From HGM04593 sp045634305 (GTDB taxonomy: Bacteria > Bacteroidota > Bacteroidia > Bacteroidales > Bacteroidaceae), in contig JAZQZZ010000050.1 in NCBI GenBank assembly GCA_045634305.1, forward strand, positions 1-63,906: DNA of 63,906 nucleotides, read 5' to 3'. Both the position numbers and the translations under genes were made by a program. Below, one piece after another: positions 1 to 8,188 of the stretch. Numbering within the stretch: the first letter of the stretch is position 1; every line of letters starts with the position of its first letter. The notes beneath the pieces were generated by a model, which was not told the origin of the DNA, did not search any database, and saw nothing but the letters and a program-made list of their open reading frames with translations.

Positions 1-1
1 A

Positions 2-39
2 CCCGAGCTCCGTTCTTGAATTCAAGAACGGAGCTCGGG
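2..39 (-). terminator. Perfect palindrome downstream of ugd
   Basis: Two 19-base arms (2-20 and 21-39) are exact reverse complements with no spacer. The site lies 26 bp beyond the ugd stop codon, so a transcription terminator for the minus-strand gene is the likely role. No long U-run follows on the minus side inside the window. It could act in both directions. Confidence 0.6.
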
Positions 40-64
40 CTGTCTCATTCATTCCCGACGGACG

Positions 65-1384
65 TCAGTCCCTGCGGAAAATATCACGTGTGTATACTTT
101 CTCCTTCACATCATCCAGCACACTGTCATACCTGTTCGCTATTATAGCCTGCGACTCGGCCTTGAAACTCTCCAGGTCATTCACGATGCGGCTGCCAAAG
201 AACGTTGTGCCATCTTCAAGCGTCGGCTCATATATTATAATCTCGGCCCCTTTCGCCTTTATGCGCTTCATTACACCCTGTATCGACGACTGGCGGAAAT
301 TGTCGCTGCCCGCCTTCATCGTCAGGCGATACACGCCAATCACACATCTCCTCTCCTCGCCGGCGTCAAAGTCTCCCTTGCTATAGTAGTCATAGTAACC
401 CGCCTTGCTCAGCACCTGGTCGGCAATGAAATCCTTGCGCGTGCGGTTACTCTCGACAATAGCACTCATCATGTTCTGTGGCACCTCCTGGTAGTTTGCC
501 AGCAGCTGCTTTGTATCCTTTGGCAAGCAGTAGCCACCATACCCGAACGACGGGTTGTTGTAGTGGTCGCCAATGCGCGGGTCAAGCCCCACACCCTGTA
601 TTATGGCCGCCGAGTCCAATCCTTTAATCTCGGCATACGTGTCCAGCTCATTAAAGTAACTCACGCGCAGCGCCAGGTAAGTGTTGGCAAACAACTTCAC
701 CGCCTCGGCCTCTTTCAACTCCATGAACAAAGTGGGAATCTCCTCCTTTATTGCCCCCTGTTGCAGCAACGCCGCAAATGTGCGTGCCGCCTCCTCCAGG
801 TGATTGCCGGCAATATCCCTTATCGCCTGGTTCTCCTCGTCAAAACGGTCAATCATCTTCGGATAACCGACAATTATACGGCTGGGGTAGAGGTTGTCGT
901 AGAGCGCCTTGCTCTCGCGCAGGAACTCAGGCGAGAACAGCAGGCGGAACTTGTGCGTTGTGTCCCATCCCATCTCCTTGAATCTGCGGGCATACTTCAC
1001 ATACAAGCTGCGGCAGTAGCCCACCGGAATGGTACTCTTTATAACCATCGTCGCCTGCGGGTTCACCTCCAGTACAAGGTCAATCACATCCTCAATGTGG
1101 TGAGTATCAAAGAAATTCTTCTGCGGGTCATAGTTCGTCGGCGCCGCAATCACAACAAAGTCGGCATTGCTGTACGCCTCGCGCCCGTCAAGCGTTGCAC
1201 GCAGGTTCAGCCCCTTCTCTGCCAAATATTTCTCAATATATTCATCCTGTATCGGCGATATCCTGTTGTTAATCTTCTCAACCTTCTCCGGTATCACATC
1301 AACAGCCACCACCTCATTGTGCTGCGCCAAAAGAGTAGCAATGCTCAGTCCCACATACCCCGTTCCTGCAACTGCAATTTTCAT
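65..1384 (-). CDS. ugd: UDP-glucose/nucleotide-sugar 6-dehydrogenase
   Basis: This 439-residue cytosolic enzyme of the UDP-glucose/GDP-mannose dehydrogenase family oxidises a UDP-hexose to a UDP-uronic acid with two NAD+. The N-terminus shows the Rossmann signature GTGYVGLSIA at residues 7-16. The catalytic cysteine is in GYGGYCLPKDTKQL near residue 285, and the UDP-binding domain closes the protein. The length is normal for the family. UDP-glucose is the usual substrate, but UDP-GalNAc or similar cannot be excluded. The promoter is shared almost base for base with that of the capsule operon 25 kb away, so it probably supplies a uronic-acid precursor for that polysaccharide. Confidence 0.9.
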   Translation of the reverse strand: MKIAVAGTGYVGLSIATLLAQHNEVVAVDVIPEKVEKINNRISPIQDEYIEKYLAEKGLNLRATLDGREAYSNADFVVIAAPTNYDPQKNFFDTHHIEDVIDLVLEVNPQATMVIKSTIPVGYCRSLYVKYARRFKEMGWDTTHKFRLLFSPEFLRESKALYDNLYPSRIIVGYPKMIDRFDEENQAIRDIAGNHLEEAARTFAALLQQGAIKEEIPTLFMELKEAEAVKLFANTYLALRVSYFNELDTYAEIKGLDSAAIIQGVGLDPRIGDHYNNPSFGYGGYCLPKDTKQLLANYQEVPQNMMSAIVESNRTRKDFIADQVLSKAGYYDYYSKGDFDAGEERRCVIGVYRLTMKAGSDNFRQSSIQGVMKRIKAKGAEIIIYEPTLEDGTTFFGSRIVNDLESFKAESQAIIANRYDSVLDDVKEKVYTRDIFRRD

Positions 1385-1443
1385 AATTCAAGTATTTATT
1401 TTGTTACATATCCGGTCCGATGACAATCGACACCTAATCTCTA

Positions 1444-1478
1444 CAAAATTAATAATTATATTATTAAAAAGCGATTTT
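1444..1478 (-). promoter_or_regulatory. ugd promoter, shared with wecG operon
   Basis: On the minus strand a -7 box TAATTTTG (plus coordinates 1444-1451) fits the Bacteroides consensus TAnnTTTG. It is preceded by an AT-rich spacer and a run CTTTTTAATAATA. The 35 bases match the wecG upstream region 26618-26652 at all but two positions. The -33 box is weak (ATCG). The start site would lie about 50 nt before the ugd ATG. Confidence 0.65.
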
Positions 1479-1557
1479 TATAAGAAATCATTTGCAGCCA
1501 CTCCTTTCGGCCATTCATCACCGGCACACCTCACATCGCCGTGCCGGCCCCAAAACA

Positions 1558-2049
1558 TTAACACATGTAATCCTTCAGCTGCTCCTTCAATATTATGCGG
1601 GCCTGGCTTATTCGCGTCTTCACCGTGCCGATAGGTATTTTCAGGTCGGCGGCAATCTCGACATACTTGTGCCCAACCATGTACAAGCGCATAACCTTTC
1701 GCTCTTTACATGGCAAATTCTCAACCGCATTGTATATCTCCTTCACCTCAATGTCGTCACAGTGGAAACAGCAATAATTTCCCATCTCCTCATCCAACTC
1801 ATCGTCAATCAGCCACGGCCGGTCTTCCTTCTTCGCAATGTTTATAAAAGCATTGCGCATAATCTTGTACGTCCATTTAGTGAATTTGTCATTCTCGCCA
1901 TCAAAACTGTCGGCATTGCAGAGCGCGCGAATGAATGTCTCCTGCAGCAAATCATCAGCCCTGTCTCTGTCCCACGTCAGCTTGTAGGCATACCCCCACA
2001 GCTTGCCCTGCAATGCCATAAGCAGTTTTTCGGTTATCTCTCTTTCCAT
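1558..2049 (-). CDS. RNA polymerase sigma factor, ECF type
   Basis: 163 residues, the normal size for a sigma-70 family ECF factor. Region 2 is seen at residues 15-65 (RDRADDLLQETFIRAL, then FTKWTYKIMRNAFIN). Region 4 is at about 108-155 (LPCKERKVMRLYMVGHKYVE, then an HTH with IPIGTVKTRISQAR). Three cysteines sit in the inter-region linker (NYCCFHCDD), which could bind a metal, but that is inference. No anti-sigma gene adjoins it. It is transcribed toward ugd with a 170-bp gap. Its targets are unknown. Confidence 0.85.
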   Translation of the reverse strand: MEREITEKLLMALQGKLWGYAYKLTWDRDRADDLLQETFIRALCNADSFDGENDKFTKWTYKIMRNAFINIAKKEDRPWLIDDELDEEMGNYCCFHCDDIEVKEIYNAVENLPCKERKVMRLYMVGHKYVEIAADLKIPIGTVKTRISQARIILKEQLKDYMC

Positions 2050-2487
2050 TACTTCCTGTGTGTTCAGTTAATACAATCAATATAACCCCTTCAAGTGCCA
2101 TTTTGTTTTTCAAAACCTCAACTTTTGCTGTTCAACCACCTCCTTTTAATACTGTTTAACACTTCAACCCCTCAAATCCGGTTTTTTTACACCCCGGCAG
2201 CAAGGTATAAAATAATTCCCGATGCACTACAAGTGCACCGGGAACTTCTGCTTTATTATATATATCATGGTGGTGATATATCAAGGTAAAAATGTAGGAG
2301 ACGAAAGCCGGAAACCGGCGCGCAATACTTTGCAAATGCACCTCTCGCGGCGCAAAATACGCGTTTCCTTTTCGCTATCGCTGCAAAGATAATACATATA
2401 ACATGCCGTTTGCAAGTTTTTTGCCATTTATTTTTGAATCTACGGCACATTTCGCCCATTCCCATTGCAGCGCATGCCCAACCGTTT
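2050..2487. other. Intergenic region with two hairpins
   Basis: No gene was seen in these 438 bp. One imperfect hairpin at 2216-2244 has arms TTCCCG-TGCAC and GTGCA-CGGGAA with one opposed mismatch. A second at 2260-2281 pairs ATATATCA with TGATATAT. Both lie downstream of the nucleotidyltransferase gene and may end its transcript. The far part is the leader of the sigma factor gene, without a clear TAnnTTTG box. Confidence 0.5.
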
Positions 2488-3603
2488 TCAATGCCTCTTG
2501 CGCCAGAAGTAATGCCAAATCTTGAAGTATGGGCTCCATAGCGTCTCGCCCGGGTATTGCAGAATAAGCCTTGCTGTGCGGCGCATGCTGTTCAGGAAAT
2601 GAGCAAACTCCCTCTCTTGCGAAACAATGCTGTATCGGCTGTCATATCTTCCAAAGTTACCGGCAGTCATCACCTCGTTCAACAAGAACTCACCCCTTCT
2701 CCTGTCAGGCTCAACAATCAGCTTTTCCCGTTCAATCCCCAATTTCTCTTGCATAATGTATGCCACTGCTGCTGCAAACCCCTTTAGTCCCAGCTCTTTC
2801 AGCATGCACGTACACTCCACCTTCTCCTCCTCGGTAGCCCCTTTCTCCAGTACAAAATAGTAGTCCAGCAACTGCCTTAATCCAATCCCCTCCTGGAACA
2901 AATGCCTGTATATGTGCAGCAATATATATATACGGTTGAATGCCGTTGTCGGTGCAGGGAAACACCCCTCTTTTGTGCAAACAACATTGGCAAACTGTGC
3001 ATCCGCGCTCTCCTTAAAGAACCTCTGCATTCTTCTGTTTGCAAAAGGACTATATAACCAACTTGGACGGTAATGCACCTCAATATCAAGTTCCCGGGCA
3101 ATGGGAAAGTCTACGTGATGATAAGTCGGCTCACAATCGGGGATTAACTTCCGCACATATTCAATAATCTTTTTGTCGCCACCGTCTAACCAAATATCAA
3201 TGTCGCCCGGTGTGCGCAGGGTAGGGTCGGGGTAAAGCTGCGCTATGCCTTGCCCCTTTAGAATACAATTCCCGAATCCTTCGCTCTTGAATTTATCCGA
3301 TACTATTGCACATTTCCTGTCAAGCTCGGCATTCTTGCTCTTTATCATTGCGCACATCTTGTACCACTTCAGCAGAATCTCCTTTGACGGGCGCTGCTCC
3401 TGTGGCAACCTTTCAATGCCCGCAAATGCAATGCCGGTGAGTGTCTGTTTCTGCGCAATGTCAAACAGCTCGTTCCACTCTCGTGCGTCGGGAGTGTGGG
3501 GCAGCGTGCACTGCTTGCCAATCCCGCACCTTATTAGAGCAAAAAACAACTCAATTATCGTTGTGCCATTCTCCGTCCTTTGGGGATGGTTCTCTTTTTT
3601 CAT
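2488..3603 (-). CDS. Nucleotidyltransferase family protein (NTP_transf_5-like)
   Basis: The protein resembles the minimal nucleotidyltransferase family often found beside polysaccharide genes in Bacteroidota. The recognisable core is LKGQGIAQLYPD followed by RTPGDIDIWLDG around residues 110-140, in which the two aspartates would bind the metal and nucleotide. The rest is mostly helical with no membrane segment. The ATG at 3603 (MKKENH) is preferred. A further 25 in-frame residues upstream (from 3678) are possible but look non-coding. The substrate is unknown. It is transcribed away from the capsule locus and borders the left repeat array. Confidence 0.7.
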   Translation of the reverse strand: MKKENHPQRTENGTTIIELFFALIRCGIGKQCTLPHTPDAREWNELFDIAQKQTLTGIAFAGIERLPQEQRPSKEILLKWYKMCAMIKSKNAELDRKCAIVSDKFKSEGFGNCILKGQGIAQLYPDPTLRTPGDIDIWLDGGDKKIIEYVRKLIPDCEPTYHHVDFPIARELDIEVHYRPSWLYSPFANRRMQRFFKESADAQFANVVCTKEGCFPAPTTAFNRIYILLHIYRHLFQEGIGLRQLLDYYFVLEKGATEEEKVECTCMLKELGLKGFAAAVAYIMQEKLGIEREKLIVEPDRRRGEFLLNEVMTAGNFGRYDSRYSIVSQEREFAHFLNSMRRTARLILQYPGETLWSPYFKIWHYFWRKRH

Positions 3604-3741
3604 AGCTTGCCAGTTTAATTCAATCTCTTCAGTGCAAACAAAGGTAGTGAAATGTCCCGTCTTTTGCGTAAAAAACAAGACAAAATAAATGCAACAATAT
3701 TATTTTTTGACCAAGCAAGTGTGTGCGGAAGTTACAGCACC

Positions 3742-4334
3742 GCGAATTTATTTTTGGACAAAAGTACAAAAGAACAAAAAATGCATTCCGGTTTTAGATA
3801 ATATTGTCGCATTGTTCCCATGCGACTGTCAAGAGTTTTAATTTGTGGCAACGGGAAAGCCAGCTCTCACTTTGACACGAATTCAAACTATTGCAACTTG
3901 GAAAGAATTTCCAGCAACTTATCTAATACCATAAAGCTGTGAAAATAAACGACCTGTGCAAAAAATCTTGTGTCCTTATGTTCTTATGTCTTGAATTTAA
4001 TACAGTTTTGATAACATCGTCTTGTCGCGACCCACGAGGCATGTGACCTAAAACTGCTCCTCTGCCTAAGAGGACATTGCGAATTAATTTATTTTTAGAC
4101 AAAAGCACAAAAGTACAAAAAATGCTTTCCGTATTAGATAACACGTCGCATTGTTCCCATGCGACTGTCAAGAGTTTGAATTTGCGGCAACGGGAAAGCC
4201 AGCTCTCACTTTGACACGAATTCAAACTATTACAACTTGGAAAGAATTTCCAGCAACCTATCTAATACCATAAAGCTGTGAAAATAAACGACCTGTGCAA
4301 TAACCTTCTGTCCTTATGTTCTTCTGTCTTGAAT
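3742..4334. repeat. Tandem pair of a dispersed repeat, capsule locus left edge
   Basis: Two units in direct orientation have a period of 339 bp: GTCGCATTGTTCCC starts at 3806 and again at 4145. Each unit has a conserved core with internal dyads and a variable tail. Dyads are GTCGCAT-7nt-ATGCGAC (3806-3826), AGTTTGAATT with AATTCAAACT (4173-4182 and 4219-4228, intact in the second unit) and TGGAAA-gaa-TTTCCA (4238-4252). A third copy lies inverted at 26817-27207. The short open frames crossing it have no recognisable protein. Confidence 0.9.
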
Positions 4335-4445
4335 ATTGATAACAGAGCGTTGGGATAAACTCGAGGCTTGTTACCGTGTAGTAGAAAAAGGCTAAAATAT
4401 TTGCATTTGTGTCATTATAGCAACCTCGTTTCTGTTAAGTGGGTA

Positions 4446-4558
4446 TACTTTTGCAACGTAAACAAAGCAGGTGCCGCTGTTTTTGCCATACAAATAAACT
4501 CATATACTTAATGGATTCTTCTATCATCTTTCATATTTTTTTCAGCGGCACCTGCTTT
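4446..4558 (+). promoter_or_regulatory. Putative promoter and 16-bp inverted-repeat leader
   Basis: A -7-like TACTTTTG at 4446-4453 precedes a perfect inverted repeat: AAAGCAGGTGCCGCTG (4464-4479) and its complement at 4543-4558, separated by 63 nt and followed by TTTAAA. The second arm ends 32 nt before the ATG at 4591. It could act as an attenuator hairpin in the leader. A small invertible segment is the alternative, but no promoter was found inside the loop. No good TTTG box is found at the right distance. Confidence 0.5.
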
Positions 4559-4590
4559 TTAAACGCATAACCTTAAACTTTATAACTATT

Positions 4591-5268
4591 ATGAAAAACG
4601 AGATGAATTTTATTTCAAATTACCAACGTGATTTTGATGCAGTTGTGAAACCCGAGGAAAAATCCTTCCCCCAGTTTGCAACCAATCTACCCAAGATGTC
4701 GAGTGTCGAGGAACGGTTGTACGAATTGAGCGAACGCATAAACATGCTGGCAATGTTTGTTGGTGTACCCCATGCCGTGCAGCTCGACGGCAACCTTACA
4801 CTCTATCCTGCACGCAAGACCGGCAAGAGGAAGTTGAGTGATGAGGCAGTGTCGTACATGGTCGACCTCACCCCCTATCGTGAAACATTCTCCGAGGTCC
4901 GCTTCCAGGCAATGAACATGTTTGCCGATGACCGCGAGATTGTGCGTGGAATAATAATCGACGAGCAGGGCAATGTAGAGTGTTCAAGCAATAATCAAAT
5001 GAACACATCAAATCAGTGGACACGTTTGCCCATCACCCGCAACTCAACATTCCTCATTGCATCAGTGCCTTTGAAGGATGGCAAGCCAGCCTGGGTGCCC
5101 CAACATGTCGAGTTCATGACAAAGGGATTGGCTCAAGAGGTTGCCGAAATCACCGACAGGCTTTACCACGATGCTCTGGATACCTATAACAAAGATATAT
5201 TCCCATTGAAGCTCGAGTGTAAGAAACTGAACTCAGAACTTATGGGCAAGGAGGAGAGCTTTTTGTAA
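4591..5268 (+). CDS. Hypothetical protein at capsule locus edge
   Basis: I do not recognise this 225-residue protein. It has no signal peptide or membrane segment. The first 60 residues include a possible short coiled coil (SSVEERLYELSERINML), and the C-terminal 50 residues are charged and helical. The centre, around residues 75-170, looks like a mixed alpha/beta domain. Codon use and base composition resemble the flanking chromosome more than the AT-rich glycan cassette. It sits on the plus strand, opposed to the capsule operon, in front of the SGNH hydrolase gene. Both genes have a similar promoter-plus-hairpin leader, suggesting common control. Confidence 0.6.
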   Translation: MKNEMNFISNYQRDFDAVVKPEEKSFPQFATNLPKMSSVEERLYELSERINMLAMFVGVPHAVQLDGNLTLYPARKTGKRKLSDEAVSYMVDLTPYRETFSEVRFQAMNMFADDREIVRGIIIDEQGNVECSSNNQMNTSNQWTRLPITRNSTFLIASVPLKDGKPAWVPQHVEFMTKGLAQEVAEITDRLYHDALDTYNKDIFPLKLECKKLNSELMGKEESFL

Positions 5269-5380
5269 ATAAAAAGGCAACAACATAGCAGTTACCCCGC
5301 AGTGGTGATTGGCATTTCACGGAGCGCCGTGACAAGGAATTTACTTACCAATCGCATAATAGTAAAAAATGGCTAAAATG

Positions 5381-5493
5381 TTTGCGGGCACAAAATGTTT
5401 ACTGTACCTTTGCGCTGTTATGCATTTTAAAGTTAGATAGAGTCCCAGTAATGGGAAAATAAGCGTGCCGCGTTGTGATAACGCGGCACGCTT
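5381..5493 (+). promoter_or_regulatory. Consensus promoter plus leader hairpin for SGNH gene
   Basis: TTTG at 5381-5384, a 20-nt spacer and TACCTTTG at 5405-5412 match the Bacteroides promoter consensus exactly. About 50 nt downstream is a perfect 14-bp hairpin, AAGCGTGCCGCGTT (5461-5474) and AACGCGGCACGCTT (5480-5493), with a 5-nt loop and a T-rich stretch after it. It lies 68 nt before the ATG at 5562, so it is a candidate attenuator or a terminator for the gene upstream. Confidence 0.7.
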
Positions 5494-5561
5494 TGTTTAA
5501 TTTGCCTTTTTGCATGTGCGTTTTGGCGCGCCTATTAATGAACTAATTAAAAAAACGAAAA

Positions 5562-8066
5562 ATGAATGAAAATAAAGAAAAAATGCCCGTCCGGTATAAA
5601 CGACTTGATAGTGGGCAAGGAACTGATTTTAATTTAGAACGCAGTCTTGATTTGATTTTTTCACCTGGCTGCTTCACGGTGGAGATAGACCATTCAGCTA
5701 AAGATGTCGGTTTGCCAATAGAATTTTGTGGTAGTGACCATTATATTGTTGGCACTCTTATGGTTACTGACAACGGCGTATCAAATTTACAGTCGGATAA
5801 ACGCTTGACAGGTCAGGTCCTTATTTTTACATCCCGCAAAAGCAAGGAGACTAAAGTCTACACAAGAACTTATGCCGATGGTTTGTGGAGCGAATGGAGT
5901 AGCCTAGTACGTGCGGGTATGTATAACAATATATCTACAACGGATGAACTGCTGGCTACAGTAGGCAGTTTGGTTAACGAAAACACTCGTGCTAAAGAAG
6001 TAGAGGAGAGTGTTAAACGCACTGCTGTAGATATTTCTTCACTCACATGCACAGCAGACAAAGAGAGTGTTACAATAACAGCTAACTCAATGGATGGGGA
6101 AGTTTTACATTCAGTAGAGATTCCTTCTGCAACAACAGAAAGTGCAGGGATTATGAGTGCGGAGGAAAAGGTTGCTCTTGATGATAGTCCAAAGAGTGAC
6201 GATATACCGATGCTATTGAGGATGAATTATTATAACCCCGATGATGTCGATATGGTTGAAGGTAAATTTCTGGATTTGGCTGGCAAATTCATAGAGAGTA
6301 GTAACTTTTGCGTTACAGGCTACATTCCACTAAATTCTATTGTCAGGCAATTGATTTGTACACGAAATGGTGAGGTTGATACAGGTAATGGTGGGGCTAT
6401 CGCTTTTTATGACAAAAATAAGGAATTGTTGTTTTGTAAGCAGTTTACACAAGAAAATGGGGTTGCACTTTGGGAACCAGAGGTTGCCTATGTGCGTTTT
6501 TCGGTTAGATTTTACACGTCAGGACATATCCAAATAGAGTTGGGCGATAAATATACATCTCCAATAGGATATAATGAGAATATATGGAATATTAAATTGC
6601 CTAATGGTTATGTAGAAACACAAAGCATGTCGCAGGTTTTTGGTGTGGAGAAAACGCTTAATCTTCTTAACCCTGACGAATTGCAAATGGATGTTAGTGC
6701 TTATATAAGCAACGGGGAACTTAAATTTACTTCAACTCCAGCACTTACAGCAAGTGGATTCATAGAAGTCAAGCCTTTGACAACATATACTTTTTGGTAT
6801 AGTGGGAATTATTTCTTCTTGGATGCAGATAAAAAAGTTATCGGTGGCAAGAATGATTTAGCAGGCACAGCAACTGTAACTACTCCCGAGGATTGTAGGT
6901 ATTTGGTGATAAATTTCTACAACGAAAGAAGTGGACTTGCGTTATATAACTTGGATGCAACTGCCCGAGTGTACGAGGGTGATGTGCTGTATCCTTATAT
7001 ACCTTATGGCGTAGCTTCGGATAAGATACAAACCTACCTTCATCAGCAGTCCATATCATCTTTGGGAAATGATGGATTGCGCGCTCCAAGAGCTACTGTC
7101 GCCGCCAATACGAGTGTTACTGTAAATAGTCAAGGCTATCCCCACTCGATAAAAAATAATCAAATCGTTTTCTATGGAAAATTTGATGCTTTTGGAACAT
7201 TAACAATAGGTAGAGGGTTTACGAACAATGCCTATTCGGGTTGCCGATTTGAAATTACAGGAACTGCAATCACACTATTTAAAAATGATGGTAGTTGGAT
7301 GCAGCAGGCAACTGTTGAACATGGTCTTACAATAAATTCTTTTATCAAAGTACTTATCAGTGAAAGAAAAAATAAAGTATTCGTGCTAATTCAAACTCTA
7401 ACAGGTTCTTTTGAACATGAATTTGATTATTGGGGTGCCAATGGAGTGATTGCCTTTAAATCATCTACGGCAATGATTGATACTGTATTCAGCCTATCAA
7501 ACCCTTCGTTTAAGTGTCCTGTTTGGATGTTCGGTGATTCTTATTATGGGGCTGATACAGAAAACAGACAGCTGTATTGGTTGCGTAAATGGGGCTATGA
7601 TAACACTTTGGTACAATCATTTGGTGGACAGGGTTCAAATGATGCCTATCTTGATTTGCTGCGTTGCCTTGATTTTGGAACACCAAAATACCTGGTATGG
7701 TCATTGGGTATGAATGATGATAACAGTGGTGTGCTTTCCGATATTACCACTGGTGTGTGGTACACCACATATCAAAAAGTAAAGAAGATATGTGAGGCGA
7801 TGGATATTGAACTTATTCTAACTACTATTCCCGAGGTAAGAGGTGGTTACCCTAACAAAGATGCTATTAGTGAAATAGTCCGCAATAGTGGCTTGCGATA
7901 CATTGATGCAGCAAAAGCAGTCGGTAGTAATTCCAATGGAGAGTGGTATGGCAATGGAACTGAATATGATTATCAATCGTCAGACAATGTACACCCTTCA
8001 AAATATGGTGCTAAGGCTATTGCTACTCAGTTCCTTGTTGATTTTCCTGAGATAATGCAGTATTAA
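5562..8066 (+). CDS. Tail-fibre-like protein with C-terminal SGNH hydrolase
   Basis: 834 residues. About residues 10-115 resemble a phage 'pyocin knob' domain, ending in the usual W..W pattern (GLWSEWSSLV). The middle, about 230-630, is beta-rich and repetitive in character, like receptor-binding or carbohydrate-binding modules. The C-terminal 180 residues form an SGNH/GDSL hydrolase: G658-D659-S660 (block I), GQGSND (block II), GMND at 716-719 (block III) and D808-N-V-H811 (block V). It probably removes O-acetyl or similar esters from a glycan. There is no signal peptide, which suits a phage-derived structural protein. The gene follows an exact consensus promoter and ends at a strong terminator. 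Confidence 0.8.
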   Translation: MNENKEKMPVRYKRLDSGQGTDFNLERSLDLIFSPGCFTVEIDHSAKDVGLPIEFCGSDHYIVGTLMVTDNGVSNLQSDKRLTGQVLIFTSRKSKETKVYTRTYADGLWSEWSSLVRAGMYNNISTTDELLATVGSLVNENTRAKEVEESVKRTAVDISSLTCTADKESVTITANSMDGEVLHSVEIPSATTESAGIMSAEEKVALDDSPKSDDIPMLLRMNYYNPDDVDMVEGKFLDLAGKFIESSNFCVTGYIPLNSIVRQLICTRNGEVDTGNGGAIAFYDKNKELLFCKQFTQENGVALWEPEVAYVRFSVRFYTSGHIQIELGDKYTSPIGYNENIWNIKLPNGYVETQSMSQVFGVEKTLNLLNPDELQMDVSAYISNGELKFTSTPALTASGFIEVKPLTTYTFWYSGNYFFLDADKKVIGGKNDLAGTATVTTPEDCRYLVINFYNERSGLALYNLDATARVYEGDVLYPYIPYGVASDKIQTYLHQQSISSLGNDGLRAPRATVAANTSVTVNSQGYPHSIKNNQIVFYGKFDAFGTLTIGRGFTNNAYSGCRFEITGTAITLFKNDGSWMQQATVEHGLTINSFIKVLISERKNKVFVLIQTLTGSFEHEFDYWGANGVIAFKSSTAMIDTVFSLSNPSFKCPVWMFGDSYYGADTENRQLYWLRKWGYDNTLVQSFGGQGSNDAYLDLLRCLDFGTPKYLVWSLGMNDDNSGVLSDITTGVWYTTYQKVKKICEAMDIELILTTIPEVRGGYPNKDAISEIVRNSGLRYIDAAKAVGSNSNGEWYGNGTEYDYQSSDNVHPSKYGAKAIATQFLVDFPEIMQY

Positions 8067-8086
8067 AACTGTACCTCTTTTGAATT

Positions 8087-8124
8087 AGCAATCCTCGAAA
8101 CTCTCAAGGATTTTCGAGGATTGC
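8087..8124 (+). terminator. Intrinsic terminator of the SGNH gene
   Basis: Perfect 14-bp stem: AGCAATCCTCGAAA at 8087-8100 and its complement at 8111-8124, with a 10-nt loop, followed by a T-rich run. It lies between the convergent SGNH gene and the last gene of the capsule operon, so it may serve both strands. Confidence 0.85.
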
Positions 8125-8188
8125 TTTCTTTGTTAATGTTTCTTGCGTCTTCTAATAACAGTTATTGAAAGGCTCATATTATCTATTC

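Noticed and set aside
563..1423. 286-residue plus-strand open frame
   Set aside because: It lies opposite ugd, has no family resemblance and reflects codon bias of the real gene.
3742..4334. CRISPR array
   Set aside because: Only two units of 339 bp with no short regular repeats and spacers, and no cas genes.
4464..4558. Invertible capsule promoter of the Bacteroides type
   Set aside because: The inverted repeats are short with 63 nt between, no promoter is seen inside, and no invertase gene is in view. Kept only as an alternative.
4591..8066. Prophage remnant
   Set aside because: Apart from the tail-fibre-like protein there are no integrase, terminase or capsid genes.
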